NCBI RefSeq assembly: GCF_905475345.1
Contig: NC_066586.1
Coordinates: forward strand, 6,110,900 to 6,174,899
DNA length: 64,000 nt
Direction: 5' to 3'
DNA from: Vespula vulgaris
Taxonomy: Eukaryota; Arthropoda; Insecta; Hymenoptera; Vespidae
The translations under genes and the position numbers were made by a program. Below the pieces are notes generated by a model. It was not told the DNA's origin, ran no database searches, and saw only the letters and a list, made by a program, of their open reading frames with translations. Positions 52,830 to 64,000 of the stretch are shown piece by piece. Position 1 is the stretch's first letter. Every line of letters starts with the position of its first letter.

Positions 52830-52834
52830 AGAAA
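52768..52834. repeat. (GAA)n trinucleotide repeat
   Basis: About 20 GAA units with few interruptions, followed by GT and GA runs to about 52870. Confidence 0.93.
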
Positions 52835-53862
52835 AGGGAGAGAGTGTGTGTGTGAGAGAGAGAGAGAGAGGGCCCATAAGAGGGAGAGAGTTGCATGGAA
52901 GGGGGTGGATAAAGCTCGTGCCACGTGCTGCTGTCACTGGCATAGATTATATTATATAGGAATGGCAGCGAATAGGTGTAGATATAAGCACCAAGCGGCA
53001 GTTAATAAATATGATAATGGCCGGGAGAGATAGAGAAAGGGAGAAAGAGGGAGAAGGGTATAGGGTGCAGGGTGCGATACGGGATATAGCAGTGTATAAG
53101 AGTGACCAGCGGAAGCGGTGGGCTGTCATCGTCAGGACCTCTCGTATGTCACGCGTGCGACGCGCGCCTATGTGCGCGTACCTATGTGCGCGTACGTGCG
53201 CATTGCGTGCATGTATACGTGAAAAATGATGCTTTCGATCTTCGATGTCCCTTTTTCCTTTATCGAAAAATTATTTTTAACACAAAATGAAATCTCGTTA
53301 TTTAGAATCGTACGAATTGAAAATTTAGATCAAGCAGCTAATTAAGAGAGTAGATATGACGGAAATTTTTAATTAGTAACTTTTATCGTTAACGCTGAAA
53401 AACTAAATTGAGTGTGCGGTTAATAGATATTTTATTTTTTTCTTTCTTTCTTTTTTTTTACGTACGTACAAGTATCTATGGTATATGAATGCACACGACA
53501 CACTTTTCCACGATTCGTTCCAGCAATTGCGAATTCATTGGGAAAGAAAAAGGATGCCACGATAGATCCCTCCCAATGTAAAGGCAGCTCGGTCATGAAT
53601 ACGAAGGAGTGACGAAATGACGGGGCGGGAACTACGTTATCGCCCTAAAGACCTAACACAGCTAAGACGTTTGCCCGGGCTAGGACTGTACTTAAGCGGG
53701 AATGCTAATGTCAAAGTCGAAGCCTCTGTTTCTCTCCTTCCCCTTCTTCGAAAGCAAGCCTTTTGCACGCGCTCGACGAATAATGCATCGTAAAGGGTTT
53801 TGTCGGTTCTCCTCTCCGATGGCAAATCGTGCTCCTTTCTCATTCATAGCTCTTCGTAAATC

Positions 53863-53875
53863 GTCGTCGTTGTTA

Positions 53876-53909
<34 letters not shown>

Positions 53910-53940
53910 TATCGTCATCGTCATCGTCGTTGTATTCGTC
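53863..53940. repeat. (TCG)n trinucleotide repeat
   Basis: About 25 TCG units, some changed to TTG, ATC or TCA. It opens polyserine and polyaspartate frames on the two strands, which I do not regard as genes. Confidence 0.92.
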
Positions 53941-54219
53941 ATATCGACGAAAGTCTCGAGATAAATCCAAAGAAGAATAAAATTCATAATCTTTCTTCTC
54001 TCGTTATCTCGGTTAACAAGGTTACTAACGTTAGTTTCCTAATAAGTTTGCAATTACGTATGAAAAGAATCGAAAGAAAATGGGGAAGAGAAAAATATCG
54101 CGGTGGAGTAATGTCGTCGTTGAAAAATGTCGATCGTGGACGTGACACGAAACGAATAAAAAGTTTTGAGCTGAACGGCAGGGGCGTCTTTCATTCGAAA
54201 TAACGAACAGTTTCGCGAA

Positions 54220-54262
54220 ACGAATGAACGAACGAACGAACGAACGAACGAACGAACGAACG
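54220..54262. repeat. (GAAC)n repeat
   Basis: About ten GAAC units, the same unit as in the repeat upstream of scro (28850-28900). Confidence 0.92.
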
Positions 54263-55855
54263 TCATAGACGAGCGTTCGCGCAAATGGAAATGCGGATCG
54301 TCGGGCGGCGACACAAAGCATTCCAGTCGGGATAACCGAACTGGATAACGGCTCCAGATATTGCTACTCGACTCCTCGTTCCGTGGATAATTGCTACGGC
54401 AGAATGCCTTCGACTATATATGATCAGGGGAATTCGCTGGCGAAGCGTGTGTCAGGTAGGTACGCGTATCCGAGTCGTATTATTATTATCTTCTCTCCTC
54501 TTCACTCCGCACAAACTGTATTTAATTCTTTTGCTAGAGGTCTCGAACAGGTTTGCCTCTATGCTTTTTAATTTATACGCATTTATTTCAATGAGTTCGG
54601 AAAATTGAAATAAAAGGAAATTTCGATCGTTTTATTAGCCTTTGTCTTTCTCCTCGCAACAAGGCAATAAATATTTTTAAATTTAACATATTCTATAACT
54701 TTTAACGAATATAGGCAAGAATTGAAAAAAAAGGAAAAAGGAACAATAGAAACATAGAATAGAAAGATATTCGATGATTACGTTTAATGATCGTAACGGC
54801 AACGATCAAACGTAAAAATATATTTAGTTGGCACCTATCGAATACGTGTTTTAGAGTTGTCGCACCCAAATCCGGATGCATCGACGAAACGATTAGCGCG
54901 GATCGTTTTCTTCCGAGCCGTCGTTCTTATATTCGAGTCGCACGATCTCTCGCGCACACGCACAAGGAAGATGGAGGAAAGCGGTTCCAGAGTGTGTGCT
55001 GAAGTGAGGTGGGGTGGTGGTGGTGGTGTGGAGTGAACCGTCGATGTTCCCCCGGGTCATGTCGATGGCTCCGCCTACGAGAAAGACAGACGGAAAGGGA
55101 GAGAGAGAGAGAGAGAGAGAAAAAACGAGTGAGAGATAGAAAGAAAGAGAGAGAGAGAGAGAGATCATAGTACGTGAAGCTCCGCCCATCACAGGTCACG
55201 CCCCTTGTTCGGTTGCCTCACAGACGACCCTAACCCCTCTTCCAAGCTTGGATCGTCCAAAGGTGGATAAAAAGCTAGGGAAAACGGAAAAGCTGCCTAC
55301 TGACCGAGACTCGGTAGGTTTCTTCGTAATAGTCGTCGATACGCGTCGATGTCGACAATTTTAACCTTGAAAATGAGACGCGTTGAGAATGCGTTTATCG
55401 AAAAGAATTCATTTTGAAAAATCGTCGGGACGAGAAACGATAAATAATAATCGTAATGAACGGAATCGAAGGGCGTCGATGGCTCGTACGATACCCGTTA
55501 ACGATACGCGCGAGCTTCGGCCGATATGTCGATTGAAAAAACAGTTGCTAGGAAACAAAAGAAGCGCTTCGGGTGGGCACGTTTCGAGGACGAGAACAGG
55601 ACGGAACAGAACGGCGGGCACTCGGCCGACACCGCCGACGGTTCGACTCGAAAATGTCATAAGATGGTATTGTAAGGGAGAGCGGCCGAGGTCTCTCGAG
55701 TTCTCTCGAGTACTCGTCTACTCGTTGGCGCGTACACGATGGCACATTGTTTATCGAACGGGAGGTGGGTACTCGTCGTCGTCTTTTGTCGAATTATGCC
55801 CGTTCGCTTTCGGTGCTTCCGCGCGAGCGAGCCAAGTCGAATCTCATTCTATCTA

Positions 55856-55887
<32 letters not shown>

Positions 55888-57956
55888 AGAGAAGAAGAAG
55901 GAAAAGAGAAATCCAAGTTCCCACACACGCGGTGAGGGCCACCAGGGGCGAACGGCATTCTTTATAGGTGCTCTCTCGATCTCCGCGGGAAACGTGCTGA
56001 AGGTACGAAAAGTGGGAGCGACAGGAAGCACACCATCGTTATTTCCACGAGACTGGAGGCGAGAGAAGTCGAGAGAGTCGAAGAGTCGGATACCACGAGG
56101 TGGTCCACCAAAGGCGACATGCTTCGGACCGTACAAGACGCGACATAAACGCATGTGGGGTCGTCGGTGATCGCGCGATACATTAGAGACGAGCGGGTGC
56201 CCCGCGCGGGAACCCATGCGGGGGGGCTACCGCTTATGGGGGGTCGATACCGACTCGTTTACTACCCGTCTCCTACCTCTTGCCTCTTCTTCTTCCTCTT
56301 TTTGCGTTCGCTTCACTCCGACTGGAAACTCTTTCTCTCATGGTGATCCGATTCGTATCCTCGACCACCATACTACCACCATCGACCATTACCGATAAAA
56401 GTAGAATCACCCAATGACGAATGTCGGCTCCGTTTCTTCGATGTCGACTTATTCCGACTCCCTTCTTAACTCTCCCTTCATACTTGCTATGTAACTACCT
56501 CCTCTCGACGGTCCGACTTCTTCCACCTCGCTTCATCTTCGATCTCTCTTCGTCTTCCATCGCGATTATATTCTTATCGATTCATTCTTTATACGTTCCA
56601 CTCCCGTGCGTGTGAAAATTCATTCTCTAAAGATATTTACTTACCTTCTTTTTTCTATTTCTCGGATCGTTCCGTGGGAGATTTTATCGTATAAAATCAA
56701 AGTTAAGTCGATCTTGCTAAAAGTGATTCGAGAAGTCAGAATGAAAAAGAGGAAGAGAAAGAGAGCGAGAGAGAGAGAGAGAGAGAGAGAAAGAGACCGA
56801 ACACGGTTACAAAGGAAATGCTTAAAAAAAAGTCGAAGGGCGAGGGAATAGTGGACGAAATTAAAGCTCCTGACGCGGCCACGTAAAACGAAAGACGATG
56901 GAGCGCGCAACGATGGTATGCGGTAGTGAAAAGTGCACCGAGGGATTCGAGCTTTTCGAGGAAGGGTTGCGATCGAGCACTTGAGCACGAGCTGAGAAGA
57001 AATGCGGGGAGAACAATGGACAGAGAGGTAACCAGGAGCCGGTGCTGCGTCATCTCGGTGTCTGAGCTTGTCTCGTCTTCTCTCTTTCTCTCTCTCTCGA
57101 GCGCTGAGACATGCCGGATAACGAGGTGCGCGCGAGTCTTGGGACGCCTCACGAAAATCGACCACCCACCGATTCCTCTCACGCGTCCTCTCTTCCCTCT
57201 TCTTCCTCTTATTCTTATTCTTTCTTACGGTTCATCAAATATCTTTAAGAAATTATTTTCAATAGTTTCACGGGATAACTTTTCAACTACCCTTCGAACG
57301 TTTTACTTCTTGAATATACTTTAAACAAAAAAAGGAGAAGAACCGAATAGAGGAGAAAGAGAGCGAGAGCAAGAAAAAGAGAAAAAAAAAGAGAGAAAGA
57401 GAAAGAGAAAGTAAAAGCGATCGACCAACGGGTAGAAAGAGTAATAGAACGAGCAAAAGAGCTCGTACTCTCGACCACTTGTCATTTACATCCACCATTC
57501 ATTTTACATGCCAGCACTTCAATCCCTATTCTTCGGCTTTAGGTGGTTGCACGAGAAAGAAAGAAAGAGAATGAGAGACATAGGTTCGCGTTACGCGACG
57601 CACTTTCGCGTTTAATCGCGGTGTACGATGGGAGCACGTGTACGTTTCGGTACATACGCGAAGCACGTGGAAACGTAGCGCGTAGAACGTGGAGGTAGGT
57701 ATATCGTGGCAGGACGAGGAAAAAAAAAGGAAAGAGAAAGAGAGAAAGAGAGAGAAAGAGAGAGAAAGAATAGAGCAGAGAAGTTGGCTGTACCATGAAG
57801 CACGGTCGCGCGAGGTGAGGGCGCACCTGGACCTTCTTCTCCATGGCCGTACAAGGGCTCTCACTGCCTTCCACTTCACGATTCAAACATCCAACGGACT
57901 GCCTCCAGTTACGTGTACCAAAGTTCCGCCTTTTCCCTCTCATTCTCACTCTTCCT

Positions 57957-57994
57957 TCTTCCTTCCTTCCTTCCTTCCTTCCTTCCTTCCTTCC
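57957..57994. repeat. (TTCC)n repeat
   Basis: About nine TTCC units continuing into mixed CT-rich DNA to about 58045. Confidence 0.92.
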
Positions 57995-60762
57995 TCCTTT
58001 TCTTCCTTCTTTCCTTTCTTCCATCCCTCATTTCTTTCTTCGTTTAATGGCCTTTCTCGCTCTACCGACGCGTTCGTCTCTCGCTCCTAAAGAAATTTCA
58101 ATTTGCACGAGAATAATCGAGTTCTACTCCTTGAATATTTCCCTTGCAAGTCCACCTTATCTCCCACCCTCCCTCTCTCTCTCTCTCTCTCTTTCTCTTC
58201 TCTCTCTTGCTCCTCCACCACGCCATCACCACCACCACCGCCGCCACCACCGCCGCTTAGAGAAATCTTCCTTTTTTTATTTTTTTTTCAAATCTTCTGC
58301 AAGAAATTACAAAAATGACTTTTCGCGCGAGACCTCTAGGAATTATTTATTATAAGGGGAATTTTTCTCGCACGATATGAATCTTTATCAAAGATCGTAT
58401 TTAATATGTATTGTAAAGCACGATCTTTCCTCTATTCTCTCTCTCCCTCTCTTCCGATTTAATCCTTGACTCGTACTACTTGCGTCGACAAAAGCATCCA
58501 TGGAAATTCCTTTCTCCGGTTTCCGAACAAACGATGGTATCGAATCGAGTTCGCACAAGGATTCGCCGTTCTCGTTGGCACGAACACCTACCCGTATGAA
58601 ACCAGAGTGAACGCATTACACGCAAGCGACGGCTCGTACTCGATGATGATGTAAAGGCCGCATTGTGTCCTGCACCGTTGAGAGAACTCGAGAATAAAGA
58701 GAGGCGAGAGAGAGAGAGAGAGAGAGAGAGAGACGAAAAGATAGAGGGAGACACACCGCGACCACTAACATGGGGTAGATCCCGGCGCGGATAAAGCTTT
58801 ATTTCATCAAAGGGACAACGAGCAAGCCAAGATAACACCGCATAGTGTACGATAAAGAGAGATAGAATGATAGATAGGTACGTGTAATATACCGAACATC
58901 CATCCAAGCTATTGCGGTAAATCTCGTATAGAAGAGAAGAAGAGAGAGAGAGAAGAAATATCGCTTATTTAAGAAAGAATTTTTGACGAAAGATCGTTTT
59001 TCTTACAAAACAAAATCTTAGCTAATTTCGTCGGGTTTGTTCGATGAATAAAACAAAGATGTAAGAAAGACTAAGAAGAAGCTTGAATGTAAAGGTACAT
59101 TGTCTTATGCGGGTTATCGGAAATATCGGCTTATAGTAACCTATATAGAAAGAGGGGAAGACCAGTGAAACCTTTCATGCGGGTCTATTGCGAATTAAAC
59201 GAAGGGTAAAGTAGACGCTAACTTTGCTAAACTCTGCCACCAAGGAAGTTATTAGCTACTTGAGAGAATAATATATTAACTCTCCGAAGATCGAACAAAT
59301 TGAAAGGAAATTAGATTAAAAATATTTTCTTTGGGACTTTTCAGATCAACGAAATTTCTTCGTAATTAAAAGGTAATCCTTTCTCGATAATCTTTCCCTC
59401 CAAATCGAACAGATTTATGTTAAATGAAGAACGAACGAACGAAATAGAGAAAGAAAAAAAGAGGTAAAGAAGTTGCAAGCTGGCTGGACACTTTTTTTTT
59501 CTGCGAAGAAATCGCGCGCCTCCATTCACGCAGTGCGCGGACCGCTTCTGCTTTAGCTATGTTGGATCCAGATTTCAGGGTGACGATAGTAGGAGAATAA
59601 GGAGAAAGAGAAAGAGAGAGAAGAGAACTGGAGAAGAGAAAGAGAAAAAGAAAAAGAGAGAAAAAGAGAGAGAGAGAGAGAACAAGAGCGCTGCGCGCTA
59701 TTGTTTTCTCGAGTGGCACTCTCTGGTTCAATGCTCGCTCGGCTCCCGGTACCAGATGTGCGAGAGACCGTCTGGTTTCTTCCTTCGTACGTTGCGTCAC
59801 GATATATCTTATGTTTCTGCCTTTTCTTTGTATAATTTCATCAAAATCAAGATCTGAGTCGATATCATCTTAATATTCTCAAAATAACTCCCCCTTCTTC
59901 AAATTGGCATATGGCGCATTTTCGTTTCTTCCTTACTTTCTATTCTTTTTTTTTCATTTCTTTCTTTTTCTTTCCTTTTTTTTTTTTTATTCTCCACGAA
60001 GAATTTTCTTATGATTTTCTTATGATTAGATATAATAACGGTGAATTAGGTAAATGGTTAAAGATAATATATATACGCACGTCTCTAATTTAATAGATCG
60101 TTTAGTAATAGCGGATAATGTATATTATTTGTATATTTATGTACAATATGAACAATAACTATTTGTCTATCGTAATACAATCATTACACATAACTGCTAT
60201 CGAACCGATCGGCCGATTGTCCTGCATTTTACCTACATAGACCATCGTATAAAAAATGAGACGATGAAACGCTTAGAATGTTAAATAATCGAGAGAAATT
60301 TTATTCCTAAATTGAAAAAAGAGAAGAATATATTTTCTATAATATGATAGAGGACGATACTACCGTATTTAAGGATAGTATGAAATATTATGCAAATGAA
60401 ATTAATTATTATAGAAGATTAATATTTTCTATAGAGATATGTCACGAGAAATAGATCGCAAACGAAAACGAATCGTTTCTAGAAAATTTTTTCAACTGAT
60501 TTCATAAAAAATGTAAGTAAGATATACATATATATATATAAACATATATAAACACGTATTAATTTTACATATCAATACATACGTACATTAAAATCATTCG
60601 TATATATGTAACAAATGCATTACAATTTTTAAATTAAATAAATGTACGTTTTAATTTAATGTCTAGATTAGATTCGTTTCGAATGCTTTCTTAAATTTAA
60701 TTATCATTCTCTTACGAATTACCAACAAATACACATACATACACACATATATGTATACATAC

Positions 60763-60773
<11 letters not shown>

Positions 60774-60813
<40 letters not shown>
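60774..60813. repeat. (TA)n microsatellite
   Basis: About 20 TA units, preceded by (CATA)n units. Confidence 0.95.
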
Positions 60814-60816
<3 letters not shown>

Positions 60817-61253
60817 CCTCTCGTTAAAAAAAACTTTTTTGTTCCCTCGATAAAGTCGATATGGACATTAAAAAAAAAAAAAGAAGAAAAAGTAATAATC
60901 GAACACAAACGGATTGCGATTTTTTCTTTGATTCTAATCTACATACATATGAAATTATGCACTTATTATGTATGATGTACATTCAACATGTAAGAACTAT
61001 ATCGAATGCTATGGCATTCGAATGCTATAGTTACTCATCTTTATATTATCATCTTTTAAAATAAATGATAGATCAGCTGTTAATAGTAACAAAAAGAATT
61101 ATTCACACCGACATTGTAATCTTATATTCCGCTATTTGATTATTCTATTAATTCGATTATGCAATTTAACTTATTATGCGGCTTAAAAAGACATAAAATA
61201 AAATATAAAAAAATATAAGAGCGGACGTTATGAAAAGGATAAAAGTCATTCAT

Positions 61254-61752
61254 TTATCGTCTCCATCCGCTACTTCCCCCGCTACCACCTCCATATCGAT
61301 CAGAATTGCCATTCTGAAATAACAAAAATGAAATTAATATAAGTAAATATATATATAGATATATATAATTATGAAGCAAGAAACTTCGAACAAATAAATG
61401 ATTTATGAGAAACGAGCCAGTAATTATGAAAATGATCCAAGTTACATATTTTTCATTTTAAAATATTTTGACATTTGAGTTTGAATTATTCAAAAATAAT
61501 ATATCTATTATGACAAACAGAAAAAATAAGTAATATAATATTTATTTTTGAAATATAATTCCTTTATGTAATTTACGAATACATAATATATTTTTAAAAT
61601 AACATGCGACAAAATGTCTTTTAATATCTCCAATGACAGACTATTTCACAATTAACGACTCAAATATATCATAGATTTTTTGCAAAAAAATCGAACCAAT
61701 CGAAGAAATCAAAGTTAACGAATATTCTTACTAAAGAGATGCGTATACGACG

Positions 61753-61800
<48 letters not shown>

Positions 61801-62123
61801 TAATTTCTAAACTTCTTTTAATTAGAATTATAAAATTCAAGAATCATATCGATCATCGAAATAATAAAAATAACTTACTCTTTGTTGATAACCATGATAA
61901 TTGTTCTGAGAAGACTGATAATTGTTTCCATTCCGAGCTTGATGCTGTTGTTGGTGTGAATAAGGATGTCTTTGTTGCTGGCGATATTCTATGGATCGGT
62001 GTTGAAGATACTGTGGTGCTGGACCATAGCCACTAGCCCATGGTCCCGACGATAACGAGGAGGATCCACTTGAACTAGCGGTATTATATCCTCCCGATCT
62101 CGATTGATATCCACTATGATATC
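61254..62123 (-). CDS. C-terminal end of a Gln/Ser/Gly/Tyr-rich protein (partial gene)
   Basis: Two coding exons are supported: 61879..62123 and 61254..61313, joined by a clean donor (AGA|GTAAGT) and acceptor (TTTCAG) in phase. They give about 100 residues ending DRYGGGSGGSSGWRR then stop. The first exon is of low complexity: YHSGYQSRSGGYNTASS, a Ser run, GPWASGYGPAPQYLQ, then many Gln, Asn, His and Tyr residues. There is no folded domain here. Such prion-like, RGG-like tails are usual for hnRNP-type and other RNA-binding proteins, but I cannot name the family because the diagnostic exons lie beyond the right edge. The exon enters with phase 1, so at least one upstream exon exists. Confidence 0.65.
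61757..61794. repeat. (TA)n microsatellite in the last intron of the Q/G-rich gene
   Basis: About 19 TA units within the 565-base intron 61314-61878. Confidence 0.95.
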
Positions 62124-62522
62124 CTGAAACAAAAAAATAGATTGATTTCCCAAATGAACGAACAAACATTTAAACAAATATATATACATATATATATATA
62201 TTCAAAGTATTATTAATACTTTATAGATATATACAAAAATATAAAGTATTAATAATACCTCAGATAAAAAGTTACATCCATAGATCAAATAAACACACAC
62301 ATATAACTTTAGATAAATAAATTCAATAAAGATCAGATGATAAAGAGCTAAACAAATAAAAGTTTATTCGTCTATTAATAATTAGAAATACCGTGAATTG
62401 GACATTAGGGTAGTCGAATGCAAGCTTTATGAATTTACCAAGTAGACGCGATTAAGAATCTCTTATAAACTATCCATCAACCCTACGATATCCAAGTATT
62501 TACTACCTTCTACGAGGCGTTG

Positions 62523-62570
<48 letters not shown>

Positions 62571-63109
62571 TAGAAAGAGAAATAGACAATATTCGAACAT
62601 AGGTGAATGGGAACGTGCCGGCGCGTGTCCTGCCATCCATCAAATAATACAGAACGCGTGTTGTATGACGTCGTGACTATTAGAAAAAGAGAGAAGATCA
62701 TGCGAGTTAGCGAGCAAGAAGGAGAAGAAGGAGGAAGAGGAGAATGAGGAGGAGAAGGAGAGAAGACGCATCGTGTTTGTCAGCATCACGAAACGTCATA
62801 ACGTCGCTCAGCAATGCTAATAACGGATTTTCGAAAGGGCAACGTGCAGCACGCGGCGGTGTTCACTAAGTTCATCGCTTCGTGAAACGTGTTTTGCCTA
62901 TACATTCGTCGAATCCTTTTATTTTTTCTTTCCTTCTTTCTTTTTTCCTATACGCTCACCACGCGCGTTCCACGAGCAGAACGGCGGAGAAGAAAAAAAA
63001 AGAAACAAAAAAAAACGGAAAAAGAAAAAAGGAAGAAATTAAGGGCACGATATAATGATCGCGCTGACAAAAGAACAAAAAGAACCGATCCTTCTTCCCT
63101 TTCGACGTT

Positions 63110-63190
<81 letters not shown>

Positions 63191-64000
63191 ACTTCTGTTT
63201 CTTCTTTTACTACCACTACCCTTATGAATATTTATAAGTCCGTTTGCGAAATGCGAAATCGTGCACTTTAGCAAAGAGTCAAGGGGAATTCGAAATAAGA
63301 GAAACGATGTTAAGTGGGGAGGTTTGAGAAAGAACATGAGTGATATTCGTTTGATGTATCCTGACTAAAGGAAAGATCGATTAATTTTCATCGAGATCTT
63401 ACCTAATTACACAGTCGATTGAACGTGACAACATCGTTAACGACCATTCATATTTCTTACATATTTACGTATAAAACCGTCTACGATCCATGTTAAAAAG
63501 ATTACAAATTCCAATGAATTTATCAAAATTCGAATCGAAATAAAATAACTTCCAATCGATTGGATCCTTTTTCAAAAATCAAGGGATTTCAGTTTGAAAT
63601 TTGTCCAGAGTGAAATACATAGAGCCACAACGAAGTACCTACGAAGTAAATCGGAAGACGGATTATCAGTGACGCACGATAAGCGTATAGTTTGGCTCAA
63701 TCGAGCTCTTAATGGGAGGCGGCAAACAGCGTCGATATTATCGAGGGTCGTAGGGGTGGTCTCGTTCGTCGTACATGCCAGTTTATACGGTCCCCTGTTC
63801 TCTTCGACTACTACTAGTAGGCAAAGCCGTTGTGCTTCCGCCGTATTTCTCCTTGCATTCTCGCTCTCGCCCTCATTCGTGTTTTCTCTCTCTCTCCCTC
63901 TCTCTCTCACACACACACTTTCTGTCTCTCTCTCGCTCGGCGGCCAACAATAACATCCCCCAGTGAATTCCAAGCAATACGTAGCGACGGGAACCAAACG
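62124..64000. other. Probable intron of the Q/G-rich gene; microsatellite-rich
   Basis: No RNA-binding or other recognisable exon is seen on the minus strand before the window ends, so this is either a long intron or includes its 5' non-coding part. It holds (GA)n at 62525-62567, a long (CT)n at 63110-63189 and CA/CT at 63885-63935. Confidence 0.5.
63110..63189. repeat. (CT)n microsatellite, about 40 units
   Basis: An 80-base CT run with two CCT interruptions, the longest simple repeat of the window. Confidence 0.96.

Larger units (their letters stand above)
48822..61253. other. scro 3' UTR and long gene-free stretch
   Basis: About 12.4 kb without a recognisable coding exon on either strand. 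The nearest plus-strand AATAAA signals after the scro stop are at 50901-50906 and 51446-51451, then a cluster of AATAAA-like units at 51498-51630, so the scro 3' UTR may be 2 kb or longer. Beyond about 52 kb the DNA is microsatellites between unique islands. Open frames here are made of Arg/Glu/Ser/Leu runs from GA/CT repeats. Confidence 0.6.

Noticed and set aside
53702..53980. Polyserine/polyaspartate frames on the two strands
   Set aside because: They are translations of the (TCG)n repeat without conserved flanks or splice support.
57526..58024. Minus-strand frames of 117 and 161 codons
   Set aside because: They arise from TTCC and GA repeats (EERKEGRKGG- and SLSLFLS-type peptides) and have no domain or splice evidence.
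1..64000. CRISPR arrays, bacterial operons, phage or integrated virus genes, tRNA or rRNA genes
   Set aside because: Nothing of this kind was seen: repeats are simple tandem arrays without spacers, coding genes are spliced eukaryotic genes, and no tRNA-like or rRNA-like stretch was recognised by eye.

Overview
The window is insect nuclear DNA, most likely hymenopteran (bee, wasp or ant). The coding parts are moderately AT-rich, introns have canonical GT/AG ends, and the three recognisable genes are Bruce/BIRC6, mitochondrial ribosomal protein S5 and the NK2 homeobox gene scarecrow. The order assignment is an inference from gene content, base composition and very dense GA/CT microsatellites; no species can be named.

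Left part, minus strand (about 3.8-27.4 kb): Bruce (BIRC6 orthologue) occupies 3785-24534 in about 52 coding exons. These give a protein of about 4,718 residues with a WD40-like start, a BIR zinc domain and a C-terminal ubiquitin-conjugating (UBC) domain. Every exon junction I followed keeps phase except one, near 18149-18196, where the sequence carries an apparent 1-nt homopolymer frameshift. Upstream of it, in the same orientation, is the six-exon gene mRpS5 (25615-27362, 446 residues).

Middle, plus strand (about 27.4-52 kb): after a GC-rich upstream region full of four-base tandem repeats comes scarecrow (scro, NK2.1/NKX2-1/NKX2-4 class), with coding exons at 29880-30768, 32551-32852, 43481-43567 and 48477-48821 (540 residues). 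It carries a 34-residue polyglutamine run, an eh1/TN-like motif, a homeodomain with Tyr54 and an NK2-specific domain. Its large introns hold mostly microsatellites, plus a few non-repetitive islands with possible regulatory content: a Sox-type site cluster, an inverted pair of NK2-type sites and a perfect 21-bp hairpin.

Right part (about 52-64 kb): a long stretch without recognisable genes, rich in GA/CT, TA, CGT and TTCC repeats. It is followed on the minus strand by the last two coding exons (61254-62123) of a Gln/Ser/Gly/Tyr-rich protein whose remaining exons lie beyond the right edge.

The genes do not form a pathway: apoptosis and ubiquitin control (Bruce), mitochondrial translation (mRpS5) and neural transcriptional patterning (scro) are simply neighbours. 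The main contrast is architectural. Bruce is a compact gene with many small introns and few repeats, while scro has three large introns inside a broad, microsatellite-rich regulatory landscape. I found no wholly new system; the items most worth following up are the hairpin in scro intron 2, the Sox-site cluster and the Bruce frameshift.
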